Positions 51,990-60,691 of a DNA stretch of 64,000 nucleotides are shown one piece after another (position 1 is the stretch's first letter; the number at the start of each line of letters is the position of its first letter). Source of the stretch: Euzebya rosea (GTDB taxonomy: Bacteria > Actinomycetota > Nitriliruptoria > Euzebyales > Euzebyaceae). Under the pieces are notes generated by a model. It was not told the origin of the DNA. It saw only the letters and a program-made list of their open reading frames with translations, and ran no database searches. The stretch lies in assembly GCF_003073135.1 (NCBI RefSeq), contig NZ_PGDQ01000010.1, positions 124,001 to 188,000 on the forward strand. The letters run 5' to 3'. The position numbers were made by a program, and so were the translations under genes.

Positions 51990-53845
51990 ACGCGATTAGT
52001 CCACTCACCGTCCGCACACGCACCATTGACCGCGCCGACATCGGTGAACACGACACCTTCCCGAAGTTGCTGCGCCGCAACGCCCGGGACCGAGGGGAGC
52101 AGGTGGCTCTGCGTTGGAAGGAGCTCGGGGTATGGCGAGAAGCCACCTGGGAGCAGTACCACCAGCGAGTTCGTGACGTCGCCTTCGGGTTGATCGGACT
52201 GGGGGCGACACCGGGTTCGGACAGTATCGCGATCCTGGCCGACAACTGCGTCGAGTGGGTGCTGGCGGATCTCGGCGCGCAGTCCATCGGGGTGGTCTCC
52301 GTAGGCGTCTACCCGACCAACACGGCCCCGCAGGTCGAGTACATCGTGCAGCACGCTGGCTGTTCGGTGGCGGTGGTCTATGACCAGGAACAGCTGGACA
52401 AGCTCCTCGAGAGCGACCTTCCCGGCCTCCGCGCCATCGTTGTGGTCGAGGAGAAGGGCCTGGCGCGGTACGAGGACTCCCGGATCTACACCTTCGAGGA
52501 CCTCGAGTCCTTGGGGCACAAGCATCCTGACAACGACCCTGAGCAGTTCGACCGGTTCGTGGATGACACCACCACCGACGACGTCGGCATCATCGTCTAC
52601 ACCTCCGGCACCACCGGCCAGCCGAAGGGTGCGATGATCTCCCATCGCAACGTCCTGGCGATGGCCGACGGATGGTTGCAGCTGACACCCTTCCGGGAGG
52701 ACGACACCGTGGTGTCTTACCTCCCGCTGTGCCACATCCTCGAACGCTGCATGTCGGTGTTCCTCCCGCTGTTGGTGGGTTCCACCGTGCACTTCGGGGA
52801 GGGAGTGCACACCATCAGCAAGGACCTTCGCGAGATCGCTCCCACCGTCTTCGTCGGGGTGCCGCGCATCTGGGAGAAGATGCATGCCACCCACGAGGTG
52901 TCGATCAGCGAGAGCAGCCGCATGAACCGTGCGATGTTCCGCAGGGGGATGGCGATCGCCGAAGCCGTCCAGCGTCGTCGGGAGCAGGGCCAGTCCCTAC
53001 CGCTGGGCCTCCGCGTCGGATACTGGCTGGCTAGGGTGCTGGTGCTGGACGCGGTGGTGGATCAGCTGGGCCTTCGTCGCAGCAGGTTCCTGATGTGTGG
53101 CGCGGCACCGGTGGCCCCGGAGATCCTCCGCTTCTTCGATGCGCTCGGCCTGCCGGTCCGTGAGGCCTACGGACAGACCGAGTGCGCCGGACTCGCGACC
53201 ATCCACTCAGGCGATCAGCGGCGGTACGGAACGGTCGGGCACCTGTCCCCGGCGGTCCAGGTCCGACTGGCCGACGACGGCGAGATACTCCTACGCGGTG
53301 ACTCGGTCTTCCGCGGTTACCACCGCAACGACGAGGCCACCGCCAGAACCGTCGTGGACGGGTGGTTGCACACCGGTGATGTCGGGACCATGGACGGCGA
53401 CTGCCTCCGCATCACTGACCGGAAGAAGGACATCATCATCACCGCCGGGGGGAAGAACGTCTCGCCCCAGGAGGTGGAGAACCACCTCAAGCTGAGCCCG
53501 TATGTCAAGGAGGCGGTCGTCATCGGCGATCGGCGCAAGTATCTCGTCGCGCTCGTGCAGATCGACTACGAGAACACCGGCTTGTGGGCCGAGCGGGAAG
53601 GGATCGGGTACACCAACTACAAGGACTTGGCCACCACGCCCGAGGTCGCGGACATGGTCACCCAGGAGGTGCGGCGCCTGTCCGACCAGCTGGCCAGGGT
53701 GGAGCAGGTCAAGAAGGTGTCGATCCTCACCAAGGAGCTCGACGAAGACGATGACGAGCTGACGGCGACCCAGAAGGTTCGCCGAAGGGTGATCGAGGAG
53801 CGATACCACGAGCTCATCGAGTCCCTCTACACCGAGGTGCCCTAG
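51986..53845 (+). CDS. Long-chain-type acyl-CoA synthetase (AMP-dependent)
   Basis: A 619-aa ligase: VYTSGTTGQPKGAMISHRN, YLPLCHILERCMSVFLPL, REAYGQTECAGL, DRKKDIIITAGGKNVSPQEVENHL. The ATG overlaps the LivG stop and the gene is followed one base later by a second LivH gene, so this ligase too is embedded in the transporter operon. It is related to, but clearly distinct from, the 43.4 kb ligase. Confidence 0.9.
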   Translation: MNAISPLTVRTRTIDRADIGEHDTFPKLLRRNARDRGEQVALRWKELGVWREATWEQYHQRVRDVAFGLIGLGATPGSDSIAILADNCVEWVLADLGAQSIGVVSVGVYPTNTAPQVEYIVQHAGCSVAVVYDQEQLDKLLESDLPGLRAIVVVEEKGLARYEDSRIYTFEDLESLGHKHPDNDPEQFDRFVDDTTTDDVGIIVYTSGTTGQPKGAMISHRNVLAMADGWLQLTPFREDDTVVSYLPLCHILERCMSVFLPLLVGSTVHFGEGVHTISKDLREIAPTVFVGVPRIWEKMHATHEVSISESSRMNRAMFRRGMAIAEAVQRRREQGQSLPLGLRVGYWLARVLVLDAVVDQLGLRRSRFLMCGAAPVAPEILRFFDALGLPVREAYGQTECAGLATIHSGDQRRYGTVGHLSPAVQVRLADDGEILLRGDSVFRGYHRNDEATARTVVDGWLHTGDVGTMDGDCLRITDRKKDIIITAGGKNVSPQEVENHLKLSPYVKEAVVIGDRRKYLVALVQIDYENTGLWAEREGIGYTNYKDLATTPEVADMVTQEVRRLSDQLARVEQVKKVSILTKELDEDDDELTATQKVRRRVIEERYHELIESLYTEVP

Positions 53846-53846
53846 G

Positions 53847-54713
53847 ATGCGGCTCCTCCAGGTCCTCACCGACGGGCTTTCCAACGGCAGCCTCTACGCG
53901 CTCGTCGCGCTTGGGTTCGTCCTCGTCTACCGCTCCACCAAGGTGCTCAACTTCGCCCACGGCGAGTTGCTCATGGTGGGCGCCTACTTCGCGCTTGTGC
54001 TTCTCGTGGACCTCGACCTTCCCTACCTCCTCGCGGTTCCCGCCGCGATTGCCGGTGCAGGTCTGGTCGCCTGGGTGCTGCAGCGTTGGGTGCTCCGTCG
54101 ACTGCTCGACGAGGAGGTCTTCTCCGTCGTCCTCGTCACCCTTGGCCTCTCGCTGATCCTTCGGTCGGCCGTGGCCTTCGTGTTCGGTGTCCGTGAACGG
54201 GCACTCCCGGCTCCGGTGGACACCTACGTCGATGTCGGTCCGGTCAACGTCTGGAGCGTGCACCTGTTGGCGATAGGGGCGACGGTCCTCGTCTTCGCGT
54301 CCGTCGGGATGTTTTATCGGCGCAGCAGGTACGGGCTCGCGATGCGCGCCATGGCATCAGACCAGGCTGTCGCCCGCCTGATGGGTGTCAGCGCGTTCAC
54401 GGTGTTCGGGCTGTCATGGCTCATCGCCGGTGGCCTTGCCGCGGTGACCGGGGTGCTTGCGGGCCACACGGTCTTTGTGAGCAACAACCTGGGGTTTGTG
54501 GCCATCAGAGCACTGCCGGCGGCAGTGATCGGCGGTCTCGACAGCGTCCGAGGGGCCCTGCTGGGCGGTCTCCTGCTGGGCATGGTCGAACAGCTCGCGA
54601 GCTTCTATGTCGGGGGTGAGACCCGCGAGCTGGCGGCGTTCACCGCCCTACTCCTCGTCCTCGTCGTGCGGCCCTACGGGTTGTTCGGTACCCCAGAGAT
54701 AAAGAGGGTGTGA
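53847..54713 (+). CDS. LIV-type ABC permease (LivH-like) 2
   Basis: A 288-aa permease starting LLQVLTDGLSNGSLYALVALGFVLVYRSTKVLNFAHGELLMVGAYF, split over two helices, a very typical LivH N-terminus. Its stop overlaps the LivM start (GTGA). Confidence 0.92.
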   Translation: MRLLQVLTDGLSNGSLYALVALGFVLVYRSTKVLNFAHGELLMVGAYFALVLLVDLDLPYLLAVPAAIAGAGLVAWVLQRWVLRRLLDEEVFSVVLVTLGLSLILRSAVAFVFGVRERALPAPVDTYVDVGPVNVWSVHLLAIGATVLVFASVGMFYRRSRYGLAMRAMASDQAVARLMGVSAFTVFGLSWLIAGGLAAVTGVLAGHTVFVSNNLGFVAIRALPAAVIGGLDSVRGALLGGLLLGMVEQLASFYVGGETRELAAFTALLLVLVVRPYGLFGTPEIKRV

Positions 54714-55765
54714 CCCAGTTGGCACGTTCTGGAAACTTCCACACGAGCTACCGCAGCGAACGGGCGCTGTGGCCGACCACGGGCCGCCGCGCCTGGACCA
54801 CGCTCCTGGCGCTCGTGCTGGCGCTGTACCCTCTCATAGTTGGGGAGTACTTCGTCCACCTCGCCAACCAGGCACTGATCGTGGTGATCGGCGCAGTGGG
54901 CCTGTCCCTGCTCACCGGCCAGACGGGGCTCATCTCGCTCGCCCATGCCGCCTTCATCGCGGTCGGTGGCTATGCGGTCGGCGTCGTCTCGGTCCAGACC
55001 GAGCTCTCCCTGCTCACCGGCCTCGGCGTCGCCGTCCTGTGCGCGGTCGCTCTGAGCGTCCTGGTGGGCTTGCCCTCTCTACGGCTGGACAGCCTGTACC
55101 TCGCCATCGCCACGATGGCCTTCCACTTCGCGTTGCTGTTCACCGTGACCCGCTTCGAGCTGACCGGCGGGAACTTCGGGCTCCGGTTGGAGCAGACTCG
55201 GCTGTTGAACTGGATCATCGACACGCGTCGGGAGTTCTACGTCGTGCTTCTCGTCGTCGCAGTGGGGGCGGTGCTGATGGCCGCCAACCTCCGCCGCTCC
55301 CGGACCGGGAGGGCGTGGGGGGCAGTGCGAGACCGCGATCTGGCCGCACAGGCGATGGGGGTCAACCTCGCCAGGCTGAAGCTCTACGCGTTCGCGGTCA
55401 GCGGGGCGTACGGCGCGGTCGCCGGCGGACTCTCCGCGGCGTACCTCGGGACCACAGGACCTGACCACTACACCTTCGAGCTTGCGGTGCAGTACCTGGC
55501 CATCGTGATCGTGGGTGGCCTCACGTCCCTTGCCGGAACGGTGATGTCGGCGGTCCTGCTCTCGCTGATGCCCGAGTTCCTCCGGTTGGCCACAGGTTGG
55601 CTCCAGGGGCCCCTCCCTGCACTCGCGGACAACCTTCTCCTCCTGCAGTCCGGCCTGTATGGCCTTGTCCTGGTTGTGGTGCTGCTCGTCCAACCCGAGG
55701 GCCTGAACGGCATCTGGATCCGGGCCAAGCGATGGTGGTTGAACTACCCGTACAGCTACCGCTGA
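54710..55765 (+). CDS. LIV-type ABC permease (LivM-like) 2
   Basis: A 351-aa permease with GLSLLTGQTGLISLAHAAFIAVGGYAVG and GRAWGAVRDRDLAAQAMGVNLARLKLYAFAVSGAYGAVAG. Last gene of the long transporter run (42.1-55.8 kb). Confidence 0.92.
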   Translation: MTQLARSGNFHTSYRSERALWPTTGRRAWTTLLALVLALYPLIVGEYFVHLANQALIVVIGAVGLSLLTGQTGLISLAHAAFIAVGGYAVGVVSVQTELSLLTGLGVAVLCAVALSVLVGLPSLRLDSLYLAIATMAFHFALLFTVTRFELTGGNFGLRLEQTRLLNWIIDTRREFYVVLLVVAVGAVLMAANLRRSRTGRAWGAVRDRDLAAQAMGVNLARLKLYAFAVSGAYGAVAGGLSAAYLGTTGPDHYTFELAVQYLAIVIVGGLTSLAGTVMSAVLLSLMPEFLRLATGWLQGPLPALADNLLLLQSGLYGLVLVVVLLVQPEGLNGIWIRAKRWWLNYPYSYR

Positions 55766-55826
55766 GGCATCTGGGGGGACCTCGCCGGGCTTGACGCAAC
55801 GGAGACCCGCGCGCTACTATTCTCGA

Positions 55827-55842
55827 TAGATCAATCAATCGG
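55827..55842. promoter_or_regulatory. Putative TetR operator, site C
   Basis: TAGATCAATCAATCGG overlaps an AT-rich stretch (CTACTATTCTCGATAGATC) that likely holds the -10 box of the oxygenase operon, 36-51 bases before the PaaA-like ATG. Confidence 0.5.
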
Positions 55843-55877
55843 CATCGTGAGATCCGTCGACGAAAGGGAGGACTGCG

Positions 55878-56795
55878 ATGGCCAGTTCAACTGAGGCCAT
55901 GGAAGACGGCCGGCTTGCCGTCAAGTACGAGTTGTGGGACGACATGACCGACCAGTACCGGAGGTACGCGGCCAGGATCGCCGCGTTCCAGACGTTGGCG
56001 GAGGTTGTGGGGGTGTTGCCCTTCAGCGAGTGGGTCGACCGCGTTCCCACGTTCCACCGCAAGCAGATGCTGGTCGCCAAGATCCAGGACGAGGTCGGCC
56101 ACGGCCACGTCATGGCCCGGGTTGCGGAGGATCTGGGGCTGTCACGAGAACAGGTGATCGAGGACTTCCTCGACGGCAAGACCAAGCTGCTGTCGATCTT
56201 CCACTACGGGTTCGACGCGTGGGAGGAGATCGGCCCGGCCGCGCTGCTCATGAACTCCGCGGCCATCGTGCAGTTCCAGTCATTGGAGCAGGGGACCTAC
56301 CTTCCCTACGCACGGGCGCTTCGAAAGATCGAGAAGGAGGAGTCCTTCCACTACCACCACGCCCTCGACCTCACCCACGAGGTCCTCACCACAGGCACGC
56401 CGGAACAGCGGGCCATCGTGCAGGATGCCTTCGAGGTGTGGTTGCCCCGGATGCTGGCCTACTTCGGGCCTCCAGACTCCGACACCGTCGTTGACAACAC
56501 GATGTACAAGCTCGGGTTGAAGGTCGACAGCAACGACACCCTGCGTCAGCGATGGCTGGCGAAGATCATCCCGGTCTTCGAGCAGCTCGGCGTCGAGGTG
56601 CCGCATGATCTGGTTCATCTGGATGAGGACCGGGGCGAATGGGTCTATGCCACCCCGGACTGGGCGGAGACCAACGCCATGATCCAGCAGGGTGGACCGA
56701 GGGCAGCGGACTGGGAGGCCATGTTGCGCGACTCCTTCAGCCGTAACGCCCCGTACAAGCAGGCGGCGCTCAACGCCGATCTCGTCGCGGTCTGA
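55878..56795 (+). CDS. PaaA-like di-iron oxygenase subunit (ring 1,2-phenylacetyl-CoA epoxidase type)
   Basis: A 305-aa catalytic alpha subunit. The di-iron motifs are visible: KIQDEVGHGH (Glu72, His75) and KIEKEESFHYHHA (Glu155, His158). In the PAA pathway PaaABC(D)E epoxidises the ring of phenylacetyl-CoA. Sequence similarity is clear, but no PaaZ or PaaK is nearby, so another aryl- or cyclic acyl-CoA may be the substrate. First gene of an operon behind site C. Confidence 0.88.
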   Translation: MASSTEAMEDGRLAVKYELWDDMTDQYRRYAARIAAFQTLAEVVGVLPFSEWVDRVPTFHRKQMLVAKIQDEVGHGHVMARVAEDLGLSREQVIEDFLDGKTKLLSIFHYGFDAWEEIGPAALLMNSAAIVQFQSLEQGTYLPYARALRKIEKEESFHYHHALDLTHEVLTTGTPEQRAIVQDAFEVWLPRMLAYFGPPDSDTVVDNTMYKLGLKVDSNDTLRQRWLAKIIPVFEQLGVEVPHDLVHLDEDRGEWVYATPDWAETNAMIQQGGPRAADWEAMLRDSFSRNAPYKQAALNADLVAV

Positions 56796-57109
56796 TGGTG
56801 ACCGGCCACGTCATCGATGATGGCGCCTACGAGGTCTTCGGGCAGTTCGGAGCTGGCCGTGAGATCACCTACCTCGGCAGCGTGCGAGGGCGGGATGCCG
56901 AGCTGGCCTGGCATGCGGCCAAGGAGGTCTACACCCGGCGCGAGCGTGCCAGCCTGCTCTGGGTCGTTCCCCGCACCGCCATCACCAGCGGGGGAGCTGA
57001 TCGCCTGGTGACGCTGCTGTCCTCGACTCGGATGCCCTTCCGCACACCAGCCTATCCGGGTCGCAACCGTCGAAACCGTGTGGCGGTCTCGTCCGAGGAG
57101 TCGGCGTGA
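56795..57109 (+). CDS. PaaB-like oxygenase subunit
   Basis: A 104-aa protein with YEVFGQFGAGREITYLGSVRGRDAELAWHAAKEVYTRRERASLLWVV, the PaaB pattern, which bridges PaaA/PaaC heterodimers. TGATG overlap with PaaA. The C-terminal 35 residues are extended and basic. Confidence 0.83.
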   Translation: MVTGHVIDDGAYEVFGQFGAGREITYLGSVRGRDAELAWHAAKEVYTRRERASLLWVVPRTAITSGGADRLVTLLSSTRMPFRTPAYPGRNRRNRVAVSSEESA

Positions 57110-57846
57110 GCTCCCAACCCGGATGGGTCTCCCTCGTCGAGTCCTGGGCTGAGGACCTCTTCCTCCACGGCCACGACCTCGCTCGCTGGATCACCGACTA
57201 CGTCGACCTCGAGGAGTCGCTGGCTGTCGGCTCGATGAGCCAGGAGGACCTCGCCCACGCGGCTGCCCTCTGGTCTGCACTTGATCACGACCCGGAATGG
57301 CGCGATCAGAAGGTCTATCGGAGCGATCCAACCACATGGTGTCCGTCGCGTCTGTGCGCCAGCCGGCTTCGGGAGTGGCCGGACACCGTGGTACGGGGCC
57401 TTCTGGTCGCGGAGGGGGCACTGACGTTGCTGGAGCACCTGCGTGAACAGGCAGAGCCCCTCCGCCATGTGGCAGAGGTCCTCGCCGCAGAGCAGCGTCT
57501 GCACGCCCACCACTGGCAGCGATGGGTCCGTCTGCTCAGCCGCGATCCTGCCACCAGGGGGGAGTTCACCAAGGTGCTCGCGGACACCTGCGCCGTCGCG
57601 GGCGACCTGTTCGGTGCTCCACCGGGCCCGACGGAGGTCGACGGCGAGCGTCGTGAGGGCTTGCACGCCACATGGTCGGCGCGGGTTCGTTCGGTGCTGA
57701 CCGCTAGCGGGGTGGAGCCCCCGCAGCTACCGCCACGCTCGGCACGCACGTTCGTGGACGACCATTCTCCGTTGATCGTGATCCTGGAAGGCGCCCGAGG
57801 TGTACGGGCCGCCCATCCTGAATGGAACTACGAAGTCGTGGACTGA
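57106..57846 (+). CDS. PaaC-like structural oxygenase subunit
   Basis: A 246-aa helical protein. LFLHGHDLARWITDYVDLEESLAVGSMSQEDLAHAAAL and LRHVAEVLAAEQRLHAHHWQRWV are the PaaC-type helices. PaaC is the non-catalytic partner of PaaA. Starts at GTG 57106 by GTGA overlap. Confidence 0.83.
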   Translation: MSSQPGWVSLVESWAEDLFLHGHDLARWITDYVDLEESLAVGSMSQEDLAHAAALWSALDHDPEWRDQKVYRSDPTTWCPSRLCASRLREWPDTVVRGLLVAEGALTLLEHLREQAEPLRHVAEVLAAEQRLHAHHWQRWVRLLSRDPATRGEFTKVLADTCAVAGDLFGAPPGPTEVDGERREGLHATWSARVRSVLTASGVEPPQLPPRSARTFVDDHSPLIVILEGARGVRAAHPEWNYEVVD

Positions 57847-57901
57847 GCGCCGCCGACTTGTCCGCCCGGGAAGAACGTCCGCTGAGAAGAAGGAGTCCTG
57901 C

Positions 57902-58375
57902 ATGACTGACAAGATCGCCTCGATCCGACACGCGCTGGATCGCGTGGAGGATCCTGAGATCGCCATCAGCCTACGCGACCTCGGCGTTCTGCGTGAGGTC
58001 CAGGTGACTGACAGCCATGTACAGGTGCGCCTGGTACCCACCCGCGTCGCCTGCCCTGGAAGGGCGCTGATGGCCTCGCGGGTGCGTGAGGCCGTCGAGT
58101 CCGTGGACTCGACGTTGGCTGTGGACATCATCTGGGACCACGAGTCCTGGGATCCGGGCGACATCAGCCCTGCCGGCTGCTCGGTCCTGCACCAGCAGGG
58201 CTTCGTGGCCGAGTCCGCCGCTGACCCCGTCTGTCCGTATTGTGGCGGGCTGGAGCTTCGGCCGGCAGGTGACTTCGGAGGTTCTCTGTGCAAGCGTCCG
58301 TTCACCTGTAGCAGCTGTGGCTCCACCGTCGACATGCTGGCGGGCGCATCCCTTCCCCTTGTGCGGGTGACGTGA
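57902..58375 (+). CDS. PaaD-like iron-sulfur/zinc assembly protein
   Basis: A 157-aa MIP18-type protein: VEDPEIAISLRDLGVLREV at the N-terminus, ACPGRALMASRVREAV in the middle, and a C-terminal CPYCGG...CKRPFTCSSCG zinc/FeS ribbon as in PaaD. It probably helps load metal into the oxygenase reductase. AGAAGGAG precedes the ATG. Confidence 0.85.
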   Translation: MTDKIASIRHALDRVEDPEIAISLRDLGVLREVQVTDSHVQVRLVPTRVACPGRALMASRVREAVESVDSTLAVDIIWDHESWDPGDISPAGCSVLHQQGFVAESAADPVCPYCGGLELRPAGDFGGSLCKRPFTCSSCGSTVDMLAGASLPLVRVT

Positions 58376-59265
58376 GGATGCGGATCGAACGGTCCCACCG
58401 GCCGGTGTTCCCCCCCGTGTCGTTCGTTCTCGGCGAGCGACTCAGCCCCCCGAACTACGCGAGGTCGCTGGGGCTGGAGGACGCGGAGCTGCTGAATCTG
58501 CATGCCGCCCGCCTGGCCGGCCTGTCGGCTCGACCGGTGCCGCCCGCCATGTTCGGGTTCTTCCTCGCGGTGACCCCCGAGGACTTGACGGACACGCTGG
58601 CGTTCACCTGGGGGAGGACGCTCAACGTCGGAATCGACGTGCGCTGGTACGGCCTCCCGGTCACTGAGGAGGATCAGGTCACGGGGCAGGCCTCGGTTCT
58701 CGATGCCTGGGAGCGACCTGGGTCTCGGGGCGGGTACCGGCAGTTCCTCCGCCTGCGCGCCCGTTTCACCCGCGATGATGCACCGGTCTGCGATTGGGAG
58801 GTGCTCTTCACGGAGTCTCGTCACGAGGCCACAGTCGGTGAGGTCGATGACCATGATCCGCGCCCGGCGGCCGCCGAGCCGGCTGCTGAGTCTGCTTCGG
58901 CCATCGAGGACCTCCCGTCGGCCGTGAGTCCGACGGTGGACCGGATGATGCTCGCACGGTTGTCGGTGGCGCTGGACAACCCAGACCCGCTCCACCTCGA
59001 TGATGACGTGGCTCGTGCAGCCGGGTTCGATGCGGTTGTCGGTCAGGGATCGGCTGTCGTGGGCATGTTGCATGAACCCTGGCGGCGGGCGAAGGGGCTC
59101 GCGGCCCCAGTCGTGCTTCGGAGCCAGCAGGTCCGCCCCTATGGCATCGGCGACCGGCTGGTTGCCGACGGCCAGATGGTGGCCGCTGACGCAGGCCGGG
59201 CCCAGGTGCGCGATCAGGACGGGGAACTGATCGGCCGGGCGACACTGCAGGAGTTCGACGGATGA
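58372..59265 (+). CDS. Double-hotdog FAS1-like/MaoC fusion hydratase
   Basis: A 297-aa protein, GTG 58372 (GTGA overlap). The N-terminal half is FAS1-like (PPAMFGFFLAV) and the C-terminal half is MaoC-like with a LDNPDPLHLDDDVARAAGFDAVVGQG hydratase motif. The same two parts are separate genes at 36.9-37.7 kb, supporting that pair as a heterodimer. Likely hydrates the oxygenase product or a later enoyl-CoA. Confidence 0.78.
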   Translation: MRMRIERSHRPVFPPVSFVLGERLSPPNYARSLGLEDAELLNLHAARLAGLSARPVPPAMFGFFLAVTPEDLTDTLAFTWGRTLNVGIDVRWYGLPVTEEDQVTGQASVLDAWERPGSRGGYRQFLRLRARFTRDDAPVCDWEVLFTESRHEATVGEVDDHDPRPAAAEPAAESASAIEDLPSAVSPTVDRMMLARLSVALDNPDPLHLDDDVARAAGFDAVVGQGSAVVGMLHEPWRRAKGLAAPVVLRSQQVRPYGIGDRLVADGQMVAADAGRAQVRDQDGELIGRATLQEFDG

Positions 59266-60011
59266 CGGCGCCGTCGGACCGTGTGGCCCTGGTGACGGGT
59301 TCCGCACGCGGCATCGGCGTCGGCATCGTCGACCGGCTCCTCCGCGACGGGTTCAGGGTGGCAGTCGTCGACCTCGACGCAGACGCGGTCGACGAACGAG
59401 TTGCCGTCTGGCAGGGGCGAGGTCACACGGTCGTCGGCGTGGCCGCCGATGTGAGTGACCGCGATGCAGTACGAGCGGCTGTGTCCGCAGTCACGGAGGC
59501 CCTGGGGCCGGTTGACGTGGTGGTCAACAACGCCGGAGTGTGGACGTTCCAGCCTTTCGCCTCCTCCGAGCCAGCACAGTGGATGCGGGACATCAACGTG
59601 AACCTCGTCGGCACCCTGACCGTGACCAGGGAGGTCCTTCCCGGCATGCTCGCGCGGGGTCATGGCCGGGTGATCAACATCGTCTCGGACTCCGGCCGTG
59701 TGGGCGAACTCAACGTGGCCGCCTACGCGGCTGCCAAGGCCGGTGTCATGGGGTTCGCGCGTGCCCTCGCCAAGGAGGTCGGCCGAGACGGCGTCACGGT
59801 CAACAACGTGTCCCTGTCCACCACGCTAACCCCTGGTGCCCATGACACCTATGACGAGGCGCAACTCGCCAAGATGACCCGCAGGTACCCAGTGGGCCGC
59901 CTCGGCAGGCCAGCAGATGCAGCAGGTGCTGTCGCGTACTTCGCGTCAGGGGACGCCGAGTGGGTCACTGGCCAGACCCTGTCGGTCAATGGTGGCTACG
60001 CGATGCTCTGA
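59262..60011 (+). CDS. Short-chain dehydrogenase/reductase
   Basis: A 249-aa SDR: TGSARGIGVGIVDRLL, NNAGVW, IVSDSGRVGELNVAAYAAAKAG (Ser-Tyr-Lys) and VTGQTLSVNGGYAM. Probably oxidises a 3-hydroxyacyl-CoA or a diol. Last gene of the oxygenase operon, converging on tetR. Confidence 0.88.
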   Translation: MTAPSDRVALVTGSARGIGVGIVDRLLRDGFRVAVVDLDADAVDERVAVWQGRGHTVVGVAADVSDRDAVRAAVSAVTEALGPVDVVVNNAGVWTFQPFASSEPAQWMRDINVNLVGTLTVTREVLPGMLARGHGRVINIVSDSGRVGELNVAAYAAAKAGVMGFARALAKEVGRDGVTVNNVSLSTTLTPGAHDTYDEAQLAKMTRRYPVGRLGRPADAAGAVAYFASGDAEWVTGQTLSVNGGYAML

Positions 60012-60023
60012 GGGGTGACACGC

Positions 60024-60659
60024 TCACCGCGTCGGGGGCTGGTGCAATCCGATGAGATCGAGGAACACGGCGGCGATCTGGCCCGCCTGGAGCGGGCCGC
60101 TGGGCCGGAACCATCGGTGTGCCCAGCTGATCATCCCGACTATCCCCTGCGCAAGGACCCACGGAGGAGCGTTGGCAGGTAGGTCTCCGGAGGCCTGGAG
60201 CTCCTGGACGACCTCGCTGATGTGGCTCACGAATAGGCGTTCATCCTCTGCGATCTGATGTCGCAGCTCCTGCGACAGCTGGTGAAGCTCCTTGTAGTAC
60301 ACGGTGTAGGGGACCTGGCTCTCGACCACGGCCTCGGTGAACCGGGTCACTATCTCGGTGAGGTGGGCCCGTGGGTCGTCGCGGCTGCCCGAGTCCTCCA
60401 GGACCCCACGCATGGTCTGGTCGATACCCAAGGCGATCTCGTGAAGGAGGTCCTCCTTGGAACCCACGTAATGATAAATGGCTGGTTGCGACAGTCCGAC
60501 TCGCGCAGCGATGTCCTTGGTCGTCCCCGCGACGAAACCGCGTTCGGCGAAGACCTCGGCTGCCGCGGCAAGGATACGGCGTCGCTTGTCATCGAAGTCG
60601 CCGCCGGGTGGGGCGGTGGGCTGGCTCGGGATCGTCAATTCACCATCTGCTTTCCTCAT
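60024..60659 (-). CDS. TetR/AcrR-family transcriptional regulator
   Basis: A 211-aa repressor; ATG 60659 (MRKADGELT). The HTH is RILAAAAEVFAERGFVAGTTKDIAARVGLSQPAIYHYVGSKEDLL (two adjoining blocks), followed by a helical ligand domain similar to KstR2/FadR-type TetR_C. It lies 32 bases after an SDR gene and is likely co-transcribed from the promoter with site D, giving autoregulation. Acyl-CoA is the usual inducer in this group. Confidence 0.9.
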   Translation of the reverse strand: MRKADGELTIPSQPTAPPGGDFDDKRRRILAAAAEVFAERGFVAGTTKDIAARVGLSQPAIYHYVGSKEDLLHEIALGIDQTMRGVLEDSGSRDDPRAHLTEIVTRFTEAVVESQVPYTVYYKELHQLSQELRHQIAEDERLFVSHISEVVQELQASGDLPANAPPWVLAQGIVGMISWAHRWFRPSGPLQAGQIAAVFLDLIGLHQPPTR

Positions 60660-60691
60660 GACTGTTCGTTCGTCGGATCGCCCTGGGCGGC

